A model generated the notes under the pieces. That model did no database searches. It worked only from the letters and a program-made list of their open reading frames with translations, and was not told where the DNA came from. A DNA stretch of 6,182 nt from Deltaproteobacteria bacterium. GTDB lineage: Bacteria; Desulfobacterota; Binatia; Binatales; Binataceae. Where the stretch lies: assembly GCA_021786815.1 (NCBI GenBank), contig JAJYMR010000003.1:1-6182 (forward strand), written 5' to 3'. Of the stretch, positions 1 through 5,873 are shown piece after piece (the first letter of the stretch is position 1; the number at the start of each line of letters is the position of its first letter). A program made the translations under genes and the position numbers.

Positions 1-87
1 CGGCATTGGCCAAGTGTAGTTGACGCTGAAGAAGCAGCTTTGAGACCCGGGTGGCTTGGTGGCAGGATGTGGTGGGTGCGAAATTCG

Positions 88-297
88 ATGCCGACGCGCG
101 GCCCGGTGGTCGCCGCGCTTATGTTTCTTTGGATGTTCGCGGGATGCTCCGCAGTGCAATCCTTGTCGGGAGGAGGAAAGCATCAGCATCCTTATGTGTC
201 CTCATTTCTTGGCATGAGCTTCGGCGAGGCGCTCGATGACGTCCAGATGAAGTACCCGACCGGCGACCCGGAGAGAGAAAGCCACGACTTAATCTGA
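88..297 (+). CDS. truncated putative lipoprotein, function unknown
   Basis: The frame encodes 69 residues. The N-terminus looks like a lipoprotein signal: a short Arg-containing head (MPTRG), a hydrophobic stretch (VVAALMFLWMFAG) and a cysteine at residue 20 in the lipobox-like context M-F-A-G-C. The mature part is polar and ends PTGDPERESHDLI. I chose the ATG at 88 because it puts the signal at the extreme N-terminus. The same frame is open to the left edge, with another ATG at 67 and a TTG at 40. The stop at 295-297 lies only a few bases before what looks like the left end of an IS481-family element (near 301), so the C-terminus was probably cut off by insertion. No family is recognised from the roughly 50 mature residues. 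If made, the product would be an outer- or inner-membrane-anchored peptide, more likely a dead gene fragment. The lipoprotein call is an inference from the signal only. Confidence 0.45.
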   Translation: MPTRGPVVAALMFLWMFAGCSAVQSLSGGGKHQHPYVSSFLGMSFGEALDDVQMKYPTGDPERESHDLI

Positions 298-346
298 CGA
301 TGTGATAAGGTCCTCGGGTGCCAGATGAAGGAGGCCAGCGAGGACG

Positions 347-460
347 ATGACACAGGAGCAGAAGGTAATTCGGGCGAAGCTGGAAACGCTGGAGCGGGCC
401 AAACAACTCGGCAATGTTTCGCAGGCCTGCCGAGTGACGGGGTACAGCCGCGACAGCTTC
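347..460 (+). pseudogene. IS481-family transposase, N-terminal fragment (38 codons)
   Basis: The ATG at 347 begins MTQEQKVIRAKLE, followed by a stretch ending LGNVSQACRVTGYSRDSF at residues 21-38. This is the characteristic N-terminus of IS481-family (IS3-like DDE) transposases, the start of the helix-turn-helix that binds the element ends; intact members continue YRFKELY and on to an integrase core. Here the similarity stops exactly at Phe38 (458-460). The frame then runs as unrelated sequence to 637, because the DNA has become the IS110 gene read in a different frame. The whole catalytic DDE domain is missing, so the fragment cannot transpose. It lies about 50 bases downstream of the truncated lipoprotein frame. 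Confidence 0.75.
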
Positions 461-461
461 T

Positions 462-1406
462 GTGTTCATCCGGCCTACGGGCGAGCATTTTGCGGTCACC
501 AACGACGCGCGCGGCGTCGAACAACTGCGCGGTCGGCTCGGACCGAACGATTTTGCGATCCTGGAAGCGACCGGTGGCTTGGAGGCAGCCGTCGCCGGCG
601 CGTTGGCGACGGCCGGGGTTGCCCTGGCGGTGGTTAACCCGCGCCAGGTGCGCGACTTCGCCCGTGCGACTGGGCGGCTGGCCAAGACCGACCGGCTCGA
701 CGCCGAGGTGTTGGCCGGTTTTGGCGAGGCGGGGAAACCTGAGCCGCGTCCGCTGGCCAATGAACAGGCCCAGGCGCTGGAGGCCCTGGTTACCCGGCGC
801 CGCCAACTGGTCGAGATGCTGACCGCCGAGAAGAATCGGCGCTCGATGGCGCCTAAGGTCTTATACCGCAGCATCGACGAACACATTCGCTGGTTGGAAA
901 AGCGACTCTCCGGCCTCGATGACGAACTCGGCACCTTGATTCGCGGCACCCCGCTCTGGCGGGAACGCGATGAGCTGTTGCGTTCGGTGCCCGGCGTCGG
1001 CCCGGTGTTGTCGCGAACCCTGCTTGCCCATCTGCCCGAGCTGGGGGAACTCAATCGCAAGCAGATTGCCGCGCTGGCTGGCCTGGCGCCGTTCAATCGC
1101 GACAGCGGCAAGCTGCGTGGCAACCGCTGCATCTGGGGCGGACGAGCCCAGGTCAGGCGCGTGTTGTACATGGCGGCAGCGGCGGGAATTCGCAGCAATC
1201 CGTCCCTCAAAGCTTTCTACCTGCGGCTGCGCGCCGGCGGCAAGCACGCCAAACCGGCGCTCACCGCCTGCATGCGCAAGCTGCTCGTCACTCTTAACGC
1301 CATGCTTCGAAACAAGACTCACTGGCAACCTCCTGCGCTCGCCGCTTCAATACCAACTCTTTCTCCCCTCAGGGGCGCGGAACTCGAACACCGTTGCTGC
1401 TGCTAG
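462..1406 (+). CDS. IS110-family transposase, 5'-truncated
   Basis: The open frame encodes 314 residues of an IS110-family (DEDD-type) recombinase. Visible are the RuvC-like domain motifs ILEATGG (Glu35), VNPRQVRDFARATGRLAKTDRLDA (about residues 58-81, Asp77 and Asp80), a coiled middle (about 100-160), the hairpin motif RSVPGVGP (174-181), and the C-terminal Tnp domain with PFNRDSGK, whose Ser215 corresponds to the catalytic serine of the family. Full-length relatives start with a VGIDVAK-type strand carrying the first catalytic Asp. That strand is missing: the homology begins at VFIRPTGEHF, directly after the IS481 fragment, and the GTG at 462 is simply the first available start. The 5' flank, where the IS110 subgroup encodes its bridge RNA, is also gone. 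The end, after NKTHWQPPALAAS, may be a run-on past the normal C-terminus. Probably inactive; transposase identity is sure, functionality is not. Confidence 0.85.
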   Translation: MFIRPTGEHFAVTNDARGVEQLRGRLGPNDFAILEATGGLEAAVAGALATAGVALAVVNPRQVRDFARATGRLAKTDRLDAEVLAGFGEAGKPEPRPLANEQAQALEALVTRRRQLVEMLTAEKNRRSMAPKVLYRSIDEHIRWLEKRLSGLDDELGTLIRGTPLWRERDELLRSVPGVGPVLSRTLLAHLPELGELNRKQIAALAGLAPFNRDSGKLRGNRCIWGGRAQVRRVLYMAAAAGIRSNPSLKAFYLRLRAGGKHAKPALTACMRKLLVTLNAMLRNKTHWQPPALAASIPTLSPLRGAELEHRCCC

Positions 1407-1463
1407 GTCCCGGCACTGGAGCCTGATACTGCATCTGGCGCCGGATTGAAGCTCCGAGAATAG

Positions 1464-1502
1464 CGCTCGCTTCGGCGCAGCGGCGAGGGCTTCACATTTT
1501 TT
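1464..1502 (+). terminator. hairpin with TTCG loop followed by a T run, possible terminator
   Basis: CGCTCGC (1464-1470) pairs with GCG-C-AGCG (1475-1482, one bulged C) around a TTCG tetraloop closed by C-G. An alternative stem pairs CTCGC (1466-1470) with GCGAG (1483-1487). Six T residues lie at 1497-1502. The distance from stem to T run (14 bases for the first stem, 9 for the second) is long for a classical intrinsic terminator. It sits about 60 bases after the IS110 transposase stop, so it could end that transcript or be a structured part of the element's 3' end. Confidence 0.25.
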
Positions 1503-1579
1503 CCAACTATATCAGATCCGACACAATCAGCTCCCCGTTATCGGGCACTTGCTGTCGCGGCACGAATTCCTGACAGTAC

Positions 1580-1911
1580 GTGGACTCCCACCACGGGGTC
1601 CCCGTCCGCTTCTCGGCGGCCGCGATACTTTATTCGCCGGTCGCCCAATGTGGAGTGGTAATGGGCGCTGCTATGGCGGGTGGTGTCGCGGTCGCCAACT
1701 CGATGCTGCTCATCACGTCCGCCCGCGATAACGCCGCGCTTGAGATCGTCGGCTTGACGCAGTTGCGGATGGCGCTAAGCGGCGTCTCCGTCGAATGCTG
1801 ATGACGACGCTGGCCATGGTCACAGGGATGATGCCGATGGCGTTGGGGGTCGGCTCTGGAGGCGGCTGTGGCGGATTGTCCGCCGGAGGTTCGGAAAACG
1901 GAAAGAGCTAG
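1580..1911 (+). pseudogene. RND efflux permease remnant (TM10-TM11 region), frameshifted
   Basis: RND permeases (AcrB/CzcA superfamily) are inner-membrane proton-driven exporters of about 1,000-1,050 residues. From 1661 the frame reads MGAAMAGGVAVANSMLLITS followed by AR, which matches TM10 of this superfamily (compare the V-x-N-x-I-L-L-V-x-F-A pattern). After a frame change near 1780, the next frame (1783-1860) reads RLRRMLMTTLAMVTGMM then PMALGVGSGG, which matches the loop and TM11 pattern RLRPILMT..A...G..PMALG. The two pieces are in the right order and nearly contiguous but in different frames, so this is a decayed gene. The second frame ends at TAG 1909-1911. Sequence from 1580 to 1660 is weakly or not recognisable, and everything else of the gene is missing. 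The exact subfamily (HAE1 drug exporter or HME metal exporter) cannot be told. Confidence 0.6.
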
Positions 1912-2125
1912 CGAAATCAGGGACCTGAGATGTGGAGACCGGAAGAATTGAAAATCCTGAGCGGGGAGAGCCCGGTAAGAAAAAGTAATCTTTTCGCGGG
2001 CTTATCAGTTTCGACCTCTACCGAAAGCGGCCAACTTCTCCCCGATTTTGTCCCCCGGGGACACGATTGGGTGATGCCGGTGGCCCGCTCGGCGTGAATG
2101 CTCTTGAGGAAGAGCGAAGGACTCT
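1912..2125. other. intergenic region without recognised gene
   Basis: This stretch separates the RND remnant from the 3' end of the minus-strand operon. A short plus-strand frame (ATG 1930 to TGA 2095-2097, 55 codons) begins MWRPEELKILSGES. It resembles nothing I know and is probably chance or a remnant. A perfect short inverted repeat at 2100-2115 is listed separately. No promoter that I could defend, no RNA gene and no terminal repeat was found. Confidence 0.5.
2100..2115 (-). terminator. inverted repeat just downstream of the operon's last gene
   Basis: GCTCTT (2100-2105) and AAGAGC (2110-2115) form a perfect 6-bp stem with a 4-base loop, beginning 10 bases past the stop codon of the small-subunit gene as read on the minus strand. 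The position suits a transcript end, but no T run follows on either strand. It is therefore not a canonical intrinsic terminator and could be coincidental. Confidence 0.25.
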
Positions 2126-2887
2126 TCAGAGTTTGATTTTCCCGAGAAGACGCAGCAATCCATCGAGAATGGTTATTGGATGCGGAGGACAGCCGGGAAC
2201 AAAGAGATCGACTGGCAAAATAGTTTCCGCACCATTCAAAACTTCGGGATGATCGCGAAATGGGCCGCCGGAGATCGCGCACGCACCGACTGCGATCACA
2301 ATCTTCGGGTCAGGCACGGCCTCGTAGGTCTTCTCGAGCGCGAGCCTCATGTTCCGGGTAACGGGACCGGTGATGAGAAGACCGTCCGCATGGCGGGGCG
2401 ACGCCACGAACTGGATGCCGAAGCGTCCAAGATCGAAGACGACGGTATTAAGGACGTTAACGTCCGATTCGCATCCGTTGCATCCGCCGGCGCTGACTTG
2501 CCGGAGCTTGAGCGAGCGGCCGAGAACGCGGTGAATGTCGCCGGCCAGGCGGTGGGTGAGCTTCAGAGCCTGTCCAGCGCTCACAATCAGGTCGGCTCGC
2601 TCGGTCGTTGCAAGGCGATATTGTCGGCCGAACTTGATCGCCCCTTGCGGACACGCGTTGGAACATTCCGCGCAAAAGAGGCATCGCCCGAGATCCATGC
2701 GCAGCTCCCCATCGTTGGCTATTGCGTCGGTCGGGCATGCGTCAACGCAGGCTTTGCAGCCGGATGGGCACTGTGACTCACCAATTATCGGCAGACCGCG
2801 AAATCGATCCGGCAGATTCGGCTCGGCTTCCGGGAATGGCAGCGTGCGTTTGCCTTGGCGTAGTCGTGTGATTAGTAAACTCGACAC
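2126..2887 (-). CDS. hyfI: ferredoxin-fused HyfI/NuoB-like small subunit of a group 4 hydrogenase-related (Ehr-type) complex
   Basis: The 253-residue protein would carry electrons within the peripheral arm of the complex, on the cytoplasmic side. Residues 35-85 are a bacterial ferredoxin domain with two 4Fe-4S motifs: C40-x3-C44-x2-C47-x3-C51-P and C69-x2-C72-x2-C75-x3-C79-P. Residues 125-253 are a HyfI/HycG/NuoB-like small subunit with GGC136NGC139E, ASPRHADGLLITGPVTRNM (162-180), GAC203AISGG and PGC233PPHP, giving four ligands for the proximal (N2-like) cluster. The C-x2-C pair is of hydrogenase type; complex I NuoB has adjacent cysteines. In E. coli Hyf/Hyc the ferredoxin (HyfH/HycF) and small subunit are separate proteins, so this is a fusion. 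The start is GTG at 2885-2887. A GGAGAG site overlaps the stop of the upstream large-subunit gene, only 9 bases away, so the two are coupled. It is the last gene of the operon in the window. The symbol is by homology only. Confidence 0.9.
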   Translation of the reverse strand: MSSLLITRLRQGKRTLPFPEAEPNLPDRFRGLPIIGESQCPSGCKACVDACPTDAIANDGELRMDLGRCLFCAECSNACPQGAIKFGRQYRLATTERADLIVSAGQALKLTHRLAGDIHRVLGRSLKLRQVSAGGCNGCESDVNVLNTVVFDLGRFGIQFVASPRHADGLLITGPVTRNMRLALEKTYEAVPDPKIVIAVGACAISGGPFRDHPEVLNGAETILPVDLFVPGCPPHPITILDGLLRLLGKIKL

Positions 2888-2899
2888 TGTCTCTCCTCA
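2888..2899 (-). promoter_or_regulatory. ribosome binding site of the small-subunit gene
   Basis: Read on the minus strand, the bases just before the GTG start are TGAGGAGAGACA. The large-subunit stop TGA overlaps an AGGAG Shine-Dalgarno core, which lies 5 bases before the start codon. This supports GTG at 2887 as the true start and implies translational coupling between the two subunits. Confidence 0.65.
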
Positions 2900-4399
2900 G
2901 AGATCGTGCCCGCAGTAAGAGAGATTGAAGCTTTTGTTGCACAGTGGAAAGTCGGATATCTGTTGGTCGCGCATCGCGATCGCCAAGCCCATCCAATTAC
3001 GAAATGACGGGTCGACGACCTTGTAGCGACCGAACCGCCCGCTGTCGTCAGTGATAGCCACGTGAGCGATCTCCCCCCGCCAACCTTCGATTAGAGAAAC
3101 GACCAGATGTGCGGGTCGTAGCGGTCCCACGGCCGCACGGCCGGGGCCCTGAGGTAAGGAGGCAAGTTGTTCCCGAACAAAAGTGCCCGATCGTTGGATT
3201 TCGAGCCATCGCACCCATGCGCGCGCAAAAACGTCGCCGGTATCCCACTTCGATATGGGGATCTGGGCAAACCTGAAGATGCCGCTCGGAAAGTCCTGGC
3301 GAATGTCGCGCTCAACACCGCAGCCACGGGCTACGGGGCCGACCAGCCCAAGCGCGTCACAAGTCCGGCGTGAAACCGTGCCGGTCTCCTCGAAGCGGGC
3401 CTGCACCGATGGCGCATCCCACATGAGGCGGACCGCACTATGGACGTCCCTCAATGCCATATCCAGACGCCGCGAAAGTTCTGCTGCGAGGTGCTCATCG
3501 AGATCGAACAACACGCCACCAGGCCTGAGCATGCCCCGGCCGAAACGACTTCCACAGATTGCCGCAGTCAGGTTGAGGAAGTCGCCGCGAATCCGGCCAC
3601 AATACGCAGCCGTTGGTAGATAGCCGACGTCACCCGCCAAGGCCCCAAGGTCACCGGTATGATTAGCGAGGCGTTCGAGTTCGAGCGCTATGCCGCGGAG
3701 CACCTGAGCGCGGGCCGGAGCCGCAGTACCGCTTAGACCCTCGAGCGCTTCGCAATACGCGGTTGCGTGCCCAATCGAGGTATCTCCGGATAGGGTTTCA
3801 ATCAAATGGATCGTTCGTTTTCCTGGGCCGCCGACAAGCGCAGGTTCGATTCCGCGATGCTGATAGCCGAGCGATATTTCCAGGTGAAAAACACGCTCGC
3901 CGTGGCATTGGAAGCGAAAATGGCCTGGCTCGATGATTCCCGCATGTACGGGACCGACGGCGACCTCATGGACTTCATCTCCACCGACGGTAAAGAATTC
4001 GGTCGCTCCAGGGAGCGGAGTTTGAGCAGCGACGGACCTCCGATAAGGTGGGTGGAACCGGATCGGCTTGAGCCACGGATGGCCTTGCGGTTCGACGTTC
4101 CACTGCTCCGCAATTTCGCGCTCGAACCAATGCGCTTGAGGGCAATCGAGTGTCAAACACGGATAGGACTCGCCCACCTCGCTGCCGATTGAGGAAAGGC
4201 TGCCGGTAAGCGGATCGGCGAGTATGCCAATCAATTGGATGCGCCCATTTTCCATCTGCGTGCCGAAAAGCGCGGTCAGCCTGGAACCGCTATTCACCGC
4301 GGATATGATTGCGGCTCTGAACTCGCGCATCGGCACAGACGGGATGCTGCCGAGAGCTATCGGCTCGCCGTTATGGAAAGATGGCAAAACGCTCGTCAT
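2897..4399 (-). CDS. hyfG: HyfG/HycE-like (NuoC-NuoD fused) large subunit lacking the NiFe-ligand cysteines, Ehr type
   Basis: The protein has 500 residues from the ATG at 4399; counts below use the longer form with an in-frame TTG at 4414 (505 residues). Residues 25-122 are NuoC-like, with WFEREIAEQWNVEP and GHPWLKPIRFH. The rest is NuoD/HycE-like, with GPVHAGIIEPGHFRF (154-168) and LEISLGYQHRGIE (178-190). In catalytic relatives RxCGxC follows; here it reads E-T-L-S209-G-D-T212-S, so both cysteines are gone. The C-terminal DPCxxC motif is replaced by DFPLCNKSFNLSYCGHDL (488-505). No C-x2-C pair exists anywhere in the protein. This fits the energy-converting hydrogenase-related (Ehr) family, so it should not split or make H2. 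It probably conveys redox energy from the small subunit to the membrane arm, perhaps with a quinone or unknown substrate. It begins close to or within the 3' end of the hyfF-like gene. The TTG alternative would overlap that gene by 8 bases. Confidence 0.9.
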   Translation of the reverse strand: MTSVLPSFHNGEPIALGSIPSVPMREFRAAIISAVNSGSRLTALFGTQMENGRIQLIGILADPLTGSLSSIGSEVGESYPCLTLDCPQAHWFEREIAEQWNVEPQGHPWLKPIRFHPPYRRSVAAQTPLPGATEFFTVGGDEVHEVAVGPVHAGIIEPGHFRFQCHGERVFHLEISLGYQHRGIEPALVGGPGKRTIHLIETLSGDTSIGHATAYCEALEGLSGTAAPARAQVLRGIALELERLANHTGDLGALAGDVGYLPTAAYCGRIRGDFLNLTAAICGSRFGRGMLRPGGVLFDLDEHLAAELSRRLDMALRDVHSAVRLMWDAPSVQARFEETGTVSRRTCDALGLVGPVARGCGVERDIRQDFPSGIFRFAQIPISKWDTGDVFARAWVRWLEIQRSGTFVREQLASLPQGPGRAAVGPLRPAHLVVSLIEGWRGEIAHVAITDDSGRFGRYKVVDPSFRNWMGLAIAMRDQQISDFPLCNKSFNLSYCGHDL

Positions 4400-4406
4400 G
4401 CCGGAT

Positions 4407-5873
4407 TTAGCCAAGCAGGTGCGCGGCCTCCTGGAGTGCGCGAGTTAAAACCGGAGGCACGTAAATTCCCATCGCGAGAACCGCGATACCGAGGATTGCC
4501 GGAACAACGCTTAACGCAATGCTTCCTTCCGGCGCGGCGGAAACATGCTCGCCGGGGGTTCCCTGCGCCATCGCGAGCGCCGGCCGAGCCATCGCCGCCA
4601 GAATTATTGCAAGGATCACAAGATAGGCGACAGCGACGAACATTTGGCCCTGATCCAATGCGCCCTTCAGAATTATAAATTCGCTGATAAACGGTCCAAA
4701 CGGCGGAGAACCGGTAATCGCGAACAACCCCAACAGCCACAACACACCGGAGACCGGCAACACGGTCAAAGCGCCCGCGACATCCCTGGTGCTCTTGGTA
4801 CGATAAACGGCCAACAGGTTTCCGGCCACCATGAAAAGCATCGCCTTGGTCAGCGAATGATTAATCACATGCAGCACCGCGCCAAAAACCGCCGCGCCTC
4901 CGAGGCCCACACCAACGGCGAGAATTCCCATGTGCTCGACGCTTGAGTAGGCGAGCATGCGCTTGTAGTCAGTCTGACCGGAAATGAACACTGCGGCCAC
5001 CGCCATTGAGAGCAGGCCAAAGACCAGCAGCAACCTATCGCTGAAAGCCGCAAGACCGGCCGCCACGCAGATCTCCTGAGCCCGCAGTATCCCCAGAAAG
5101 GCGCAGTTGAGCAGCGCCCCCGAGAGGAGCGCGGAAGCGACCGAGGGAGCTTCACTGTGAGCGTCGGGCAACCAGGTATGAAATGGAGCAAGCCCCATCT
5201 TGGTTCCATAGCCAACCAGGAGCAGCACGAAAGCGGCCTTGAACCACGGGACGTTCAGATGGCGAGCGTTCAACCGGAGCGCCTGCACGACGAGCGAGAC
5301 GGCGGAACCGTCCGGATTCGTGGCTGCCACGGCCAGGAAGAAAATTCCCAACAGAGCGAGCGCAATTCCGACCGAACAGATGAGCAGATACTTCCATGTC
5401 GCTTCCAGCGATCGGTGATGCCGATGAAAGTAAATTAGCGGAGCGCTCGCCAGCGTCGTGGCCTCAACCGCGACCCACAGCAGCGCGAGTTGCTGACTGA
5501 CGGTGACCAGGGTCATCGCGGCCAGAAAGAGGAGCAGACAGCCGGTGAAGCTCGCCTCCCGAGCGTTCGAGAAGAAAAATCCTTCCTCGAAATCGGTATG
5601 CTGCCGGCCTCGTTCCTCACGAAGATAGGCCACGGCGTAAAAGCCGGCGGCCAGGAACAGAACGCTGGTCAGGGTCTCAATGAGTCTTCCCAGCGCATCT
5701 TCGGCCAGCCAGCCGCTCAATGCCGGCGCGGGTAACACAACCCAGGTCGTGAGACTGAGCGCGGTGTGCGCCACGGCGACGGACAGCAGGAGAATCCGTC
5801 GTCGCCGATCGGATCCCACGAAAAACGCCAGAATCCCGCCGAAAGCCGGTATCAGAACGAGCAGCGTAATCAT
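4407..5873 (-). CDS. hyfF: HyfF/NuoN-like proton-translocating membrane subunit
   Basis: This 488-residue, highly hydrophobic protein has about 14 predicted membrane segments and belongs to the Mrp-antiporter-like family (NuoL/M/N, HyfB/D/F, HycC). It should form a proton (or Na+) channel in the inner membrane, driven by the redox arm. Key polar residues of the family are present: Glu137 in LLWVAVEATTL, Lys225 in GYGTKMGLAPFH, the following HTWLPDAHSEAPS signature (232-244), Lys304 in DYKRMLAYSSVEH, His335/His339 and Lys343 in HVINHSLTKAM, and Glu398/Lys403 in SEFIILKGAL. Its length matches NuoN and is a little shorter than E. coli HyfF; it lacks the long NuoL-type lateral helix. The ATG at 5871-5873 overlaps the upstream hyfE-like stop as ATGA, with no clear Shine-Dalgarno, so translation is likely coupled. 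It ends in TAA at 4407-4409, next to the large-subunit start. Identity within the family (HyfF rather than HyfB/D) rests mainly on gene order. Confidence 0.9.
   Translation of the reverse strand: MITLLVLIPAFGGILAFFVGSDRRRRILLLSVAVAHTALSLTTWVVLPAPALSGWLAEDALGRLIETLTSVLFLAAGFYAVAYLREERGRQHTDFEEGFFFSNAREASFTGCLLLFLAAMTLVTVSQQLALLWVAVEATTLASAPLIYFHRHHRSLEATWKYLLICSVGIALALLGIFFLAVAATNPDGSAVSLVVQALRLNARHLNVPWFKAAFVLLLVGYGTKMGLAPFHTWLPDAHSEAPSVASALLSGALLNCAFLGILRAQEICVAAGLAAFSDRLLLVFGLLSMAVAAVFISGQTDYKRMLAYSSVEHMGILAVGVGLGGAAVFGAVLHVINHSLTKAMLFMVAGNLLAVYRTKSTRDVAGALTVLPVSGVLWLLGLFAITGSPPFGPFISEFIILKGALDQGQMFVAVAYLVILAIILAAMARPALAMAQGTPGEHVSAAPEGSIALSVVPAILGIAVLAMGIYVPPVLTRALQEAAHLLG

Larger units (their letters stand above)
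301..1406 (+). mobile_element. chimeric insertion-sequence remnant (IS481 left end joined to 5'-truncated IS110 element)
   Basis: Two unrelated transposase genes are joined head to tail. The first part (about 301-460) has a probable terminal sequence starting TGTGATAAGG, a short leader and the first 38 codons of an IS481-family transposase. The second part (from 461) enters an IS110-family transposase at a point that would normally follow its N-terminal DVAK-type motif. Neither element is complete: IS481 lacks its DDE domain and right end, and IS110 lacks its left end. The left boundary is inferred from the position of the IS481 start codon and the TGTG-type end. The right boundary is unknown, because no matching terminal repeat or target duplication can be seen past 1406. 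A deletion or recombination between adjacent elements is the likely origin. Confidence 0.6.

Noticed and set aside
325..822. Plus-strand frame of 165 residues overlapping the IS481/IS110 junction
   Set aside because: It runs out of frame with both transposases, and its Arg/Trp/Pro-rich composition marks it as a shadow.
119..1210. Long minus-strand open frame of 363 residues across the IS remnant
   Set aside because: It lies antisense to a clear IS110 transposase. The product is rich in Arg, Ser and Pro with no recognisable domain, typical of a GC-rich shadow frame.
861..1328. Minus-strand frame of 155 residues
   Set aside because: Antisense shadow of the IS110 transposase; no family features.
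1917..2282. Minus-strand frame overlapping the 3' end of the small-subunit gene
   Set aside because: It overlaps the well-supported small-subunit gene in another frame and has a low-complexity, Ser/Arg-rich product, so it is not a gene.
2180..2776. Plus-strand frame of 198 residues opposite the ferredoxin/small-subunit gene
   Set aside because: The minus strand carries all the Fe-S motifs; the plus-strand product has no recognisable motif.
3183..3623. Plus-strand frame of 146 residues opposite the large-subunit gene
   Set aside because: Shadow frame within a gene whose identity is certain; Arg/Pro/Ser-rich composition.
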